DNA of 64,000 nt from Marinilabiliales bacterium (lineage in GTDB: Bacteria > Bacteroidota > Bacteroidia > Bacteroidales > F082). The DNA lies in the NCBI GenBank assembly GCA_002869365.1, contig PKTA01000178.1, positions 1-64,000 on the forward strand. The letters run 5' to 3'. The stretch's first letter is position 1. The number at the start of each line of letters is the position of its first letter. The position numbers and the translations under genes are program-made. Positions 35,024-43,851 of the stretch are shown here, piece after piece. Below the pieces are notes generated by a model. That model did no database searches. It was not told the origin of the DNA and saw only the letters and a program-made list of their open reading frames with translations.

Positions 35024-36472
35024 ATGAAATCCAAATTATTGATAATCCCATTTTTACTTTTAATCTTTGTAATCAGTTGTACTAAAAAGAATGATGGACT
35101 ATATGTAAATCCAGAATCTTTACCAGAGTCATATAATGAAAACTATAAAGACTATGAAGAAAATCCTTTTATAAAAGTTACTGATCAATCTGTTTCTACA
35201 TTTTCTGTTGATGCGGATGGTGGTTCATATGCTAATATGAGAAGATTTTTATATCTGGGACAAACACCACCAAAAGCTTCAGTAAGAATAGAGGAGTATC
35301 TCAATTATTTTACTTTCGATTATTCGGAATCTGAAGATGGAGAAAATGTTTCATTAAATTCTGACTTATCTAGTTGCCCATGGAATGCTGAACACTACCT
35401 TATGAGGATTGGAATGAAAGGAAAAACTATACCTGAAAACGAACTGCCACATTCAAATTATGTTTTTTTAATTGATGTTTCCGGTTCAATGAATTCACCG
35501 GATAAACTAGGAATTCTAAAAACTGGATTCAAAACCATGGTTGACAACCTAAAAGATCAGGATAGAATTGCCATAGTAACATATGCCGGCGAAGCAGGCT
35601 TGTTACTTCCTTCCACATTTGGAGATGAGAAAGATAAAATTAAGGAAGCAATAGAAAAACTTGGTGCAGGAGGTTCAACAGCCGGTGCTGATGGAATAAT
35701 TACAGCCTATCAAATAGCAGAAGAAAATTATATACCTAATGGCAACAATAGAATTATTTTAGGCTCCGATGGAGACTTTAATGTTGGACCTTCTTCAGTT
35801 GAAGATTTAGTATCATTGATAGAGCAAAAAAGAGAGTCAGGAATATATCTAACTGTTTTAGGAGTTGGAGGTGGAAATTTAAATGACTATATGATGGAGC
35901 AAATTGCAAATAAAGGCAATGGTAATTACGAATACATTGATAATGCAGAACAAATCCAGAAGGTTTTCACAAATGAATTAGGAAAATTCTATACAATTGC
36001 TAAAGACTCTAAAATTCAAATAACATTTAACACCAATATGGTCTATTCTTACCGATTGATAGGTTATGAGAATAGAAGTTTAAATAATGAGGATTTTGAA
36101 AATGATTCTACAGATGCCGGGGAAATTGGTTCATCACAAACAATAACAGCCCTTTACGAATTGGTTTTAACTGATGGATTGAATAACGAAAAATATGCTC
36201 AATTTTATTTCAGATATAAAAAACCAAACGAAAGTGAAAGCAGATTAATGTCGCATGAAATTAATACATTACCAAAAGACATTTCTAATTCTTCCGAAAA
36301 TATGAAGTTTTCTGCCGCCATTGTTAGTTTTGGGTTAATTATGAAACAATCGGAATATAAGGGGTCTGCATCAAAACAGATGGTTCTTGACCTAGCTACA
36401 AATTCCATATCGTTTGACCCGTTTGGATATAAACAGGAATTTATTGATTTGGTAAGTAATTGGGCAGAGTAA
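35024..36472 (+). CDS. YfbK-like VWA-domain lipoprotein
   Basis: A 482-residue lipoprotein (MKSKLLIIPFLLLIFVISC, lipid site Cys19). After an N-terminal YfbK-type domain (about 40-140, with TFSVDADGGSYANMRRFL), the von Willebrand A domain (about 145-320) has the MIDAS residues DVSGS, the Thr in AGGSTAG, and GSDGDFNVG. A C-terminal DUF3520-like domain (about 325-480) follows. The same three-part build is found in the enterobacterial YfbK/YfbL proteins, whose function is not settled. It is expected to hang from the inner or outer membrane on the periplasmic side and bind a protein in a metal-dependent way. Confidence 0.87.
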   Translation: MKSKLLIIPFLLLIFVISCTKKNDGLYVNPESLPESYNENYKDYEENPFIKVTDQSVSTFSVDADGGSYANMRRFLYLGQTPPKASVRIEEYLNYFTFDYSESEDGENVSLNSDLSSCPWNAEHYLMRIGMKGKTIPENELPHSNYVFLIDVSGSMNSPDKLGILKTGFKTMVDNLKDQDRIAIVTYAGEAGLLLPSTFGDEKDKIKEAIEKLGAGGSTAGADGIITAYQIAEENYIPNGNNRIILGSDGDFNVGPSSVEDLVSLIEQKRESGIYLTVLGVGGGNLNDYMMEQIANKGNGNYEYIDNAEQIQKVFTNELGKFYTIAKDSKIQITFNTNMVYSYRLIGYENRSLNNEDFENDSTDAGEIGSSQTITALYELVLTDGLNNEKYAQFYFRYKKPNESESRLMSHEINTLPKDISNSSENMKFSAAIVSFGLIMKQSEYKGSASKQMVLDLATNSISFDPFGYKQEFIDLVSNWAE

Positions 36473-36551
36473 ATTTGCCTACTCCAGAATGTAAAATATT
36501 TAGCGGAAAAATGCTTTAGAGTAAATCGTTAATAGTGGTCATTGGTCACCA

Positions 36552-36576
36552 TGCCTACACTTCGTTTCGGCAGGCA
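36552..36576. repeat. Short hairpin repeat with TGCCT/AGGCA arms
   Basis: TGCCTACACTTCGTTTCGGC continues to AGGCA. This TGCCTGCCG...TAGGCA type of hairpin is a common intergenic repeat in Bacteroidota. It follows the VWA gene by 79 bp. Confidence 0.5.
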
Positions 36577-36698
36577 AGTTGGTATTAGTGAATTGTGATT
36601 GGAAGTATAGAACAAAAGGCATGTCAAGTAGGTTACCCACTTTTAGTTCTTAGTTTTTCATTTTTAACTCTTAACTCATAACTTTAGGCACTCAAGCC

Positions 36699-36734
36699 CA
36701 CTCGATGAACTCAGCGCACTCGATGAACTCAATG
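36699..36734. repeat. 18-bp tandem repeat (2 copies plus a partial one)
   Basis: CACTCGATGAACTCAGCG is followed directly by CACTCGATGAACTCAATG. A third, decayed start (CACTCAAG) lies at 36690. The region before it is low-complexity (TTTTTAACTCTTAACTCATAAC). It sits 14 bp from the 3' end of the MBL hydrolase gene. Confidence 0.75.
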
Positions 36735-36747
36735 TACTTTTAACTTT

Positions 36748-37521
36748 CTACAATAATACCTCCAAACCATCATATGCCAGTTCTACAAATTCCGGCAACT
36801 CTTTACTAACCTCACCATGTAATCCCATAAGGTGACTGAGGTGAGTTATATAGCCTTTTTCAGGACGAATAAATTCCAGCATTTTTATGGCTTCACTAAG
36901 ACTGTAGTGGGAAGGGTGAGGTTCGTGGCGTACTGCGCTTAAAACTACAGTCTTACAGTCGCTTATTTGTGTAAGTGTAGAAGGTGGAATATAATGTGTA
37001 TCAGTTATATAAGCAAAATCACCTATTCTAAAACCACGGACTTCCATACGCTGGTGCAGGGCTTTTAAGGGTGTAATTATAGTGTTGTTTATTTTAAAAG
37101 GTTCTTCATCTATTTCTATTAAATTAAACCGGGGAACTCCGGGATATAAATTTTCGCCAAAGGCATAGGAAAATTCCTTCATTATTACCTTTTGGTCTTC
37201 TTTTGATGCATATATATTCATATCTTTCTTGCGGAGCCAGTTAAAAGCCCTCACATCATCCAAACCGGCAATATGATCCTTATGACTGTGGGTAATAACT
37301 ATACCATCAATGTCTTTTACATTTTGCCTTAACATCTGATATCTGAAGTCAGGACCTGCATCAATAGTAAAACATGCATCATCGGTTTCCACCATTATCG
37401 ACGATCGTAACCTTTTGTTCTTTTTATCCGTACTGCGGCACACCTCGCAATCGCAGCCTATAACAGGTACTCCCTGCGATGTGCCGGTTCCTAAAAATGT
37501 AATTTTAATTTTATTGTTCAC
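36748..37521 (-). CDS. MBL-fold metallo-hydrolase (PhnP/RNase Z-like)
   Basis: A 257-residue metallo-beta-lactamase-fold phosphodiesterase. TFLGTGTSQGVPVIGCDCEVC (residues about 9-29) and the HxHxDH motif ITHSHKDHIAGLDDVR (about 76-91) match PhnP-type enzymes, whose GCxCxVC cysteines bind an extra zinc. A late ITDTHYIPP and LSHLMG supply further metal ligands. Family members act on cyclic nucleotides or phosphoribosyl cyclic phosphate. No phosphonate cluster is present, so the substrate is open. The gene is alone on the minus strand and faces the DUF6913-dapA pair head to head. Confidence 0.85.
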   Translation of the reverse strand: MNNKIKITFLGTGTSQGVPVIGCDCEVCRSTDKKNKRLRSSIMVETDDACFTIDAGPDFRYQMLRQNVKDIDGIVITHSHKDHIAGLDDVRAFNWLRKKDMNIYASKEDQKVIMKEFSYAFGENLYPGVPRFNLIEIDEEPFKINNTIITPLKALHQRMEVRGFRIGDFAYITDTHYIPPSTLTQISDCKTVVLSAVRHEPHPSHYSLSEAIKMLEFIRPEKGYITHLSHLMGLHGEVSKELPEFVELAYDGLEVLL

Positions 37522-37526
37522 TAATA

Positions 37527-37534
37527 CAAAGTTA
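37527..37534 (-). promoter_or_regulatory. Possible -7 element for the MBL hydrolase
   Basis: On the minus strand the octamer reads TAACTTTG, six bases before the ATG; this is close enough that transcription would be nearly leaderless. Weak support. Confidence 0.25.
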
Positions 37535-37579
37535 AAGTTTTCTTTCTAATTTTAAGGCCTCAACCAAAGTAAGTGAAAA

Positions 37580-38191
37580 GTGGACATTAAACATTTTATA
37601 AAAGCCAAATTACAGGATTATTTTAAAAGTAGATTGAAACTTCAGGTGAATACATTTAAAAATAATTTTGATTCCGACAGTTTTGAAAATGTGGCTCTCC
37701 TCTTCCCGGTAAGGGGGAAAAACGATATGGATTTGCTAAGAAATGTTGTTCGTAAAGCAAAACAGGATTCCCTGAAAATAACAGTCGTGGTTTTTTCTTT
37801 TACCATAGATATGCCAGACCTGATTACCGATAGAAATTTGTATATTTTCAATGCCGATAGTTTTAATTATAAGTGGCAGCCCAATGACGATTTGAAGCAA
37901 TGGTTAGAAAAACGAAAATTCGACTTGCTTATAAATTTCGATTTTAATGGTTTATTTGAACTAAAAAATTTACACAACCTGATAAATGCAGGATTTAAAA
38001 TTGCCAATCAAAGCGAAAGTTTGCACAACTATTGCGATTTAACCATAAATATCGACGAGAATAAAATAAATTGGGCAGCATTTTATACTTTAGCAATTCG
38101 AAATTTAAAGATGCTAAAAATTAAAAAGAATGATACAAGGAACAGGAGCAGCAATAGTAACACCCTTCAACAAGAGCGGGGAAATAGATAA
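37580..38191 (+). CDS. DUF6913-like protein, overlapping dapA
   Basis: A 203-residue soluble protein matching what I recall of the Bacteroidota DUF6913 family, usually found before dapA. Conserved phrases are NVALLFPVRGKNDMDLLRNV and KFDLLINFDFN, and the fold looks Rossmann-like. Its function is unknown. The conserved domain seems to end near LKMLKIKK (about residue 180); the last 20 residues (NDTRNRSSNSNTLQQERGNR) lie within the dapA coding region in another frame and look unlike a normal tail. The 62-nt overlap suggests the original stop was lost and the frame ran on to the next one. Confidence 0.75.
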   Translation: MDIKHFIKAKLQDYFKSRLKLQVNTFKNNFDSDSFENVALLFPVRGKNDMDLLRNVVRKAKQDSLKITVVVFSFTIDMPDLITDRNLYIFNADSFNYKWQPNDDLKQWLEKRKFDLLINFDFNGLFELKNLHNLINAGFKIANQSESLHNYCDLTINIDENKINWAAFYTLAIRNLKMLKIKKNDTRNRSSNSNTLQQERGNR

Positions 38192-39008
38192 AAAATCACT
38201 GGAAAGTCTTATAAATCACCTCATTAACAATGGTACCGATTTTATAGTTTCGTTGGGAACTACCAGCGAGGCCGTTACTCTTAATAAACTGGAAAAAGAT
38301 GTGGTAATTAGCCTTGTAAAGGAATATGTAAGGGGCAGAGTGCCAATAGTTATGGGATTAGGTGGTAATAGTACTGCAGGAGTGTGCGAGGAAATTAATA
38401 ATACTAATTTTGATGGCGTAGATGCAATACTTTCTGTTGCACCTTATTATAATAAACCTAACCAAAGGGGAATTTATGCTCACTTTGCAGAGATAGCAAA
38501 AATATGTCCGGTACCTATAATTTTATATAATGTTCCAGGAAGAACATCGTCAAACATTAGTGCTTCTACCTGTATTAAACTGGCAAATGATTTTGAAAAA
38601 ATAGTTGCAGTAAAAGAGGCCTCAGGCGATATGAATCAGGTAATGGAAATTATTAAAAACCGTCCTAAGGATTTTAGTGTTCTTTCTGGTGATGACGCCC
38701 TTACTTACCCTATGATGACTTTAGGTGGAAATGGTGTCATTTCTGTTGTTGCTATGGCATATCCAAAGGAGTTTTCCGATATGGTAAATCTTTGTTTGAA
38801 AGGTGATTATGAAGGAGCCAAACAATTACACTACTCACTTGTGGAGTTTATTGATCTACTATTTGAAGATGGTAATCCAGCCGGAATAAAAGCCTCTTTG
38901 GAAGTTATAGGTTTATTGGAAAATAATTTACGTCTGCCAATGGTTCCGGTGCTAAATGATCATTATGCAGCAATTAAAAAGTTTATCACTGAATATAAAC
39001 AACCATAG
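38130..39008 (+). CDS. dapA: 4-hydroxy-tetrahydrodipicolinate synthase
   Basis: Lysine/diaminopimelate pathway enzyme of 292 residues, condensing pyruvate with aspartate semialdehyde. The N-terminus GTGAAIVTPF is standard, the Tyr of the proton relay is in ILYNVPGRTS (about residue 134), and the Schiff-base Lys is in IVAVKEASGD (about 163). The GTTSEAVTL loop differs from the usual GTTGESPTL at two positions but is seen in this clade. It starts inside the DUF6913 gene (62-nt overlap), so the two are transcribed together. It is needed for both lysine and cell-wall diaminopimelate. Confidence 0.93.
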   Translation: MIQGTGAAIVTPFNKSGEIDKKSLESLINHLINNGTDFIVSLGTTSEAVTLNKLEKDVVISLVKEYVRGRVPIVMGLGGNSTAGVCEEINNTNFDGVDAILSVAPYYNKPNQRGIYAHFAEIAKICPVPIILYNVPGRTSSNISASTCIKLANDFEKIVAVKEASGDMNQVMEIIKNRPKDFSVLSGDDALTYPMMTLGGNGVISVVAMAYPKEFSDMVNLCLKGDYEGAKQLHYSLVEFIDLLFEDGNPAGIKASLEVIGLLENNLRLPMVPVLNDHYAAIKKFITEYKQP

Positions 39009-39049
39009 TTTTACGGTTAATGTCATTATTAAATATCAATGTCATATTT

Positions 39050-40750
39050 ATGAAAAATTATACTATTTCATTCATTCTTTTAATTGCGCTTTTCATATCA
39101 GCAATAAATGTTTATTCTCAGTTTCCTGATGAATTGATAGCAAGAAAAGAGATTTTTGTTGAATTTAATCTTAACTCAGCTACAGATACTAAAGCCCAAC
39201 TTGAGAAACTCAATAAAGTAATTTCTATCTCCGATTTTGATATTGAAGATCTAAGGGTTGAGGCTTATGTTTCTATAAATAAGTATGATGAATTCAATGA
39301 GTTAGGTTATAATTATAAATTACTAACTCCGCCTTCTATGCTTTTAAGCAGAGCCGATTTGGATAAAGATGAAAGCAAAGGTGTTAATGAATGGGATTAT
39401 TATCCAAACTGGCAGCAGTATAACGATATGATGCAGCAGTTTGCCGATGGTTATCCAACTATTTGTGAGTTGATAAGCATTGGGCAGTCAGCGGAAGGAA
39501 GAGATATTTTATTCCTTCACATAGGCGATAGTATAGACACAGAGACCAACGAGCCCGAATTTATGTATACTTCTTCCATTCATGGAGATGAACTTACTGG
39601 TTATGTTTTAACGCTTCGCCTGGCAGATTATCTGCTATCGAATTATGGCAACGATGAACGAGTTACAAACTTGGTTGATAATGTTGATATTTGGATAAAT
39701 CCAATGGCAAATCCCGATGGAACATTTGCAGGAGGAAATAATTCGGTTTATGGAGCTACTCGTTTTAATTCCAATGGAGTTGATATGAACAGGAACTATC
39801 CTGATCCTGAAGATGGACCTCATCCTGATGGTAATGCATATCAGCAAGCAACAACTTTATTTATGAATTTTGCTTCAGAAAGAGATTTTGTAATGTCGGC
39901 AAACTTTCATGGAGGTGCTGAAGTAATAAACTATCCCTGGGATACATGGTCTAAATTAAGCGCCGATGATGATTGGTGGTATTTTGTAAGCAGAGAGTAT
40001 GCCGATACAGTACATCAATACGCACCAGCATACTATATGAGAGATCTGGATAATGGAGTTACTAATGGTTATCAATGGTATTCTATTAGTGGTGGACGAC
40101 AGGATTATATGAACTATTATCAGCATTGTCGTGAGGTAACTGCAGAAATTTCTTCCACCAAACTTCCTTCTGCCAGTCAGTTACCAGATTTTTGGAATTG
40201 GAATTATCGTTCACTATTAAACTATATGGAACAGGTGCTTTATGGAGTTAGAGGGTTGGTAACCAATGCTTCCAACGGAAATACTATTAAAGCAAAAGTA
40301 TTTGCCAATTCACACGATTTTGACGAATCTTATGTTTATTCAACTGCTTCAAATGGAAATTATCAGCGCTTGCTAAAAAGTGGTTTATATAGTTTAACAT
40401 TTTCCGCCCTGGGTTATTATGACAAAACAGTTCCCATGGTTGCGGCAATTGATTATGGAACAACAATTTTAAACGTACAATTAGAACCCATTACGAGCAT
40501 AGTTGATGCTAAAAAGGTATTTGCAAGGGTTTACCCCAATCCAGCTAGTCAATATGTAAAACTGGATTTTGCTCATGATGGAGAACATACAGTTCAATTA
40601 ATTGATATTCAGGGAAAAGTGATTTCAGAATTTTTAACCAGTGAAACTCAATTGCAGATTCCTCTTGATAATGTTAGTCCGGGAAAATATTTAATTTCAA
40701 TAAAGGCTTTTTCAGGAGATTCATTTGTTGTAAATTTGGTAGTTAATTAA
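39050..40750 (+). CDS. T9SS-exported M14 zinc carboxypeptidase
   Basis: The ORF track begins at 39020, but the ATG at 39050 heads a proper signal peptide (MKNYTISFILLIALFISAINVYSQ), giving 566 residues. The M14 domain (about 120-390) has the zinc residues HGDE in TSSIHGDELTG, NPMANPDGT, DMNRNYPDP and FHGGAEVINYPWD, and the catalytic Glu is probably in EVTAEISSTKLP. A carboxypeptidase regulatory-like domain follows (about 395-475, VRGLVTNASNGNTIKAKV), then a T9SS type A sorting domain (VYPNPASQYVKLDF, last 75 residues). It should digest peptides at the cell surface. It sits 41 bp after dapA and is probably transcribed with it. Confidence 0.9.
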   Translation: MKNYTISFILLIALFISAINVYSQFPDELIARKEIFVEFNLNSATDTKAQLEKLNKVISISDFDIEDLRVEAYVSINKYDEFNELGYNYKLLTPPSMLLSRADLDKDESKGVNEWDYYPNWQQYNDMMQQFADGYPTICELISIGQSAEGRDILFLHIGDSIDTETNEPEFMYTSSIHGDELTGYVLTLRLADYLLSNYGNDERVTNLVDNVDIWINPMANPDGTFAGGNNSVYGATRFNSNGVDMNRNYPDPEDGPHPDGNAYQQATTLFMNFASERDFVMSANFHGGAEVINYPWDTWSKLSADDDWWYFVSREYADTVHQYAPAYYMRDLDNGVTNGYQWYSISGGRQDYMNYYQHCREVTAEISSTKLPSASQLPDFWNWNYRSLLNYMEQVLYGVRGLVTNASNGNTIKAKVFANSHDFDESYVYSTASNGNYQRLLKSGLYSLTFSALGYYDKTVPMVAAIDYGTTILNVQLEPITSIVDAKKVFARVYPNPASQYVKLDFAHDGEHTVQLIDIQGKVISEFLTSETQLQIPLDNVSPGKYLISIKAFSGDSFVVNLVVN

Positions 40751-40830
40751 ACATTCGGAAAATTATACCGTTTTGTTAATGATTCTATTTTGATGCAATT
40801 TGCATTGATGAAACTTAATTTATATTACTC

Positions 40831-42342
40831 ATGAAAATTCTAAGTATTGATAATGTACGTGAGGCCGATAACTACACCATAAAAAATGAGCCTGTAAAAT
40901 CTATCGACTTGATGGAAAGGGCTTCGTTTCAGTTATTTAAATGGATAAAAAAGAGGCTTAATAAATCGGCAACCATAGTAATTTTTGCAGGTCCCGGGAA
41001 TAATGGCGGAGACGGTTTGGCTTTGGCCAGAATGCTCCACAATGCCAAATATCATGTTGAGGTTAAAGTGGTAAAATTTACCGATAAATTTTCCGGGGAT
41101 TTCAAAACTAATCTCAATAGCTTAAATGAAATCGATGGTTTACATATTGAAGAAATAGTTGATGCTAAGAAATTTCCGAACCTCGATGATGATAATGTAA
41201 TTGTAGATGCCATTTTTGGTTCGGGTTTAAGCAGGCCTGCTGAAGGTCTGGCAGCAGATGTTATTCATTTTATAAATAATCAGTCATGCGTTAGAATTTC
41301 CATTGACATTCCAAGTGGATTGTTCGCTGATAAGCACTCCGCATCAGGTATTTATTCGATTGTAAGAGCTGATTATACGCTGAGCTTTCAGTTTCCAAAA
41401 CTGGCTTTTATGTTTGCCGAAAACGATCAGTTTGTTGGCGAATGGCATATTTTAAATATAGGTTTACATCCCGATTTTATTAACCACGTGAAGACTAACA
41501 ATTATTACATCCTAAAAGAAGATATTGTTGCTAATTTTCACAAACGCTTAAAGTTTTCACATAAAGGTACTTATGGGCATGCGCTATTAATTGCAGGAAG
41601 TTATGGAAAGATGGGAGCCGCCATTTTAGCAAGCAAAGCATGCCTTCGATCAGGGCTCGGATTACTTCATGTTCATATTCCAAAAGTAGGTTATCAGATT
41701 CTGCAAACTACTTGTCCGGAAGCGATGTTAAGCATCGATAGATATGATAACTACTTCTCTGAAGTCCCTAATCTTGCACAATTCAATGTAATTGGAATTG
41801 GCCCTGGTTTAGGTATGGAGCATCAATCGATTATGGCATTAAAGTTATTAATACAAAGCACTAAAGTACCTTTGGTTATGGATGCCGATGCTTTGAATAT
41901 TCTGGCTGAAAATAAAACATGGATGGCCTTCTTGCCAAAAAATTCTGTTTTAACGCCACATCCTAAGGAGTTTGAACGTATTGCAGGAAAATGGCAAAAC
42001 GATTTTGAAAAAATTGAATTACAAAAGGCAATGGCCATTAAGCATGGATTAATTATAGTTTTAAAAGGAGCTCATACTTCTGTTTGTTTACCTTCTGGAG
42101 ATGTGTATTTTAATTCTACAGGAAATCCAGGAATGGCTACAGGAGGAAGTGGTGATGTTTTAACAGGCCTTATTACAGGCTTGATAGCCAGTGGCTATTC
42201 ATCGGCAAAAGCTGCAATAATTGGTACTTATATTCATGGTATGGCTGGAGATTTTGCATCAACAAAATTAGGACAAAATGCAATGATTGCTGGCGATATC
42301 GTTGATAAAATACCAAAAGCAATGAAACAATTTTTCGATTGA
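40831..42342 (+). CDS. nnrD: Bifunctional NAD(P)HX epimerase/dehydratase
   Basis: Metabolite-repair enzyme of 503 residues that restores hydrated NADH/NADPH. The N-terminal YjeF epimerase domain (about 1-215) has GPGNNGGDGLALARML and VDAIFGSG, and the C-terminal ribokinase-like ADP-dependent dehydratase domain (about 230-500) has TPHPKEFERI, LKGAHTSV and GNPGMATGGSGDVLTG. The fusion of NnrE with NnrD is standard in bacteria. It is a housekeeping gene with no functional link to its neighbours. Confidence 0.93.
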   Translation: MKILSIDNVREADNYTIKNEPVKSIDLMERASFQLFKWIKKRLNKSATIVIFAGPGNNGGDGLALARMLHNAKYHVEVKVVKFTDKFSGDFKTNLNSLNEIDGLHIEEIVDAKKFPNLDDDNVIVDAIFGSGLSRPAEGLAADVIHFINNQSCVRISIDIPSGLFADKHSASGIYSIVRADYTLSFQFPKLAFMFAENDQFVGEWHILNIGLHPDFINHVKTNNYYILKEDIVANFHKRLKFSHKGTYGHALLIAGSYGKMGAAILASKACLRSGLGLLHVHIPKVGYQILQTTCPEAMLSIDRYDNYFSEVPNLAQFNVIGIGPGLGMEHQSIMALKLLIQSTKVPLVMDADALNILAENKTWMAFLPKNSVLTPHPKEFERIAGKWQNDFEKIELQKAMAIKHGLIIVLKGAHTSVCLPSGDVYFNSTGNPGMATGGSGDVLTGLITGLIASGYSSAKAAIIGTYIHGMAGDFASTKLGQNAMIAGDIVDKIPKAMKQFFD

Positions 42343-42387
42343 ATTGTATCTGTTTAAAATCATGTATTAAAATTTAAGATTATATAT

Positions 42388-42395
42388 TACCTTTG
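42388..42395 (+). promoter_or_regulatory. -7 element before the alanine dehydrogenase gene
   Basis: TACCTTTG matches TAnnTTTG and lies 71 bp before the start codon. Confidence 0.35.
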
Positions 42396-42466
42396 CTTGA
42401 AAGACCGTTAGTTAATTATATTTAACTGATAACAAAAGGTGTTGTTTTTTTGATGATTGGAAAATT

Positions 42467-43687
42467 ATGAATGATAATCCTGGAAATTATATGGAGTTTT
42501 CTCGCAAAGGACAGTTGATGCCTTTGGAAGAGAAATTAGCAACCCAAACAAAAAGTAGTAAATTAAAAATTGGTATACCCAAAGAAATATCTTCAAATGA
42601 AAATCGTGTTCCTCTGGTGCCTGAATCAGTAAATTTATTGGTAGAAAACGATCATGAGGTTAGCATCGAAAGGTCGGCCGGTGAGAGGGCCCGCTTCTCC
42701 GATAAGGAATATGCCGATGCAGGTGCAATTTTATGCGATAGTGCTGAAGAAGTCTATAAATCGGATTTAATACTTAAAATTTCTCCGCCCACCATAGAAG
42801 AAATAGGGTTAATGGGTAGAGGAAAAACTATATTTTCTTCTGTTTTTCTTTCCGACAGAGAGCGTTCATATATTGATACTTTAACAAAGAATAAAGTTAA
42901 AGCCATTGGTTATGAATATATTAAGGATAAATCAGGTTCTTTTCCTGTTATTAAATCCATGAGTGAAATAGTTGGAAATACGTCTGTTTTGGTAGCAGCA
43001 GAGCATCTTAGCAATTTAAACTATGGCAAAGGGAAAATGCTTGGTGGATTTCCGGGATTAAACCCCAGTGAGGTTGTAATTATAGGTGCCGGAACCGTTG
43101 CGGAATATGCCGCTCGTACTGCCCTGGGTATGGGAGCCTTTGTTAAAATTTTTGATGATGCAATTTATAAGTTACGTGATCTTCAAAAACGTTTGGGATC
43201 AAGAGTTTTTACCTCCGTTCTGCAACCGAAAGTTATTTTAAAAGCACTTAAAAGTGCAGATGTTGTTATTGCAGCAAAGCACTCACACGGCACATCCTCG
43301 CCCTGCCTTATCAGTGAAGACATGGTTAAAAGTATGAGATCGGGTACTGTTATTGTTGATGTTAGTATCGATCAGGGTGGATGTTTCGAAACTTCAAAAC
43401 TTACAACACATAAATCGCCTGTTTATCAGGTACATGAAGTAACACATTATTGCGTTCCTAATATAGCTTCCCGCGTTCCTCATACAGCTTCTTATGCTCT
43501 TAGTAATTATCTTACTCCGGTTTTAATTAATATTTCCGAAAGTGGGGGAGTAGAACGTATGCTCATAAAAGACCATTCATTTTGTAAAGGTGTTTATGTT
43601 TATAATGGTATACTTTGTAACTCTACAATTGGAAAAAAATTCGGTTTGCCTTCACGGGATCTGGAGCTCTTGCTGTCAGCCTTTTAG
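42467..43687 (+). CDS. ald: Alanine dehydrogenase-like NAD-dependent enzyme
   Basis: A 406-residue AlaDH/PNT-family protein with an N-terminal substrate domain (about 34-170; IGIPKEISSNENRVPLVPES) and a Rossmann domain (about 200-350; VVIIGAGTVAEYAARTALGMGA). The Lys of the ILKISPP segment matches the pyruvate-binding Lys, but the position expected for the catalytic His (in the usual YLHLA segment) reads FSSVFLSDR. This variant is shared by a Bacteroidota clade annotated as alanine dehydrogenase, so the substrate should be tested. VDVSIDQGGCFETS and HYCVPNIASRVPHTAS are family motifs. Stands alone. Confidence 0.8.
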   Translation: MNDNPGNYMEFSRKGQLMPLEEKLATQTKSSKLKIGIPKEISSNENRVPLVPESVNLLVENDHEVSIERSAGERARFSDKEYADAGAILCDSAEEVYKSDLILKISPPTIEEIGLMGRGKTIFSSVFLSDRERSYIDTLTKNKVKAIGYEYIKDKSGSFPVIKSMSEIVGNTSVLVAAEHLSNLNYGKGKMLGGFPGLNPSEVVIIGAGTVAEYAARTALGMGAFVKIFDDAIYKLRDLQKRLGSRVFTSVLQPKVILKALKSADVVIAAKHSHGTSSPCLISEDMVKSMRSGTVIVDVSIDQGGCFETSKLTTHKSPVYQVHEVTHYCVPNIASRVPHTASYALSNYLTPVLINISESGGVERMLIKDHSFCKGVYVYNGILCNSTIGKKFGLPSRDLELLLSAF

Positions 43688-43780
43688 TTGACTAAAGTTC
43701 AGTATTTTGTGAAATTAATTTCATTGGTATTTTTATTCTTATGTGACAATAAAAATATGATATATTAAACATTTTGATTG

Positions 43781-43811
43781 TTGAGATTATTCGAAAAATA
43801 ATGCACTTTTG
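43781..43811 (+). promoter_or_regulatory. Possible promoter of aroB
   Basis: TTG at 43781 and CACTTTTG at 43804-43811 (one mismatch to TAnnTTTG) have about 20 nt between them. aroB starts 40 bp after. Confidence 0.35.
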
Positions 43812-43851
43812 CAGCCCTGTTTATACAGCTGTTTGATATTTAATTTTTGAT

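Noticed and set aside
43683-43722. Short palindromes after the alanine dehydrogenase gene (TTTAGTTGACTAAA and TGAAATTAATTTCA)
   Set aside because: The stems are 6-7 A/T-rich pairs without a T tract; they are too weak to call as a terminator or operator.
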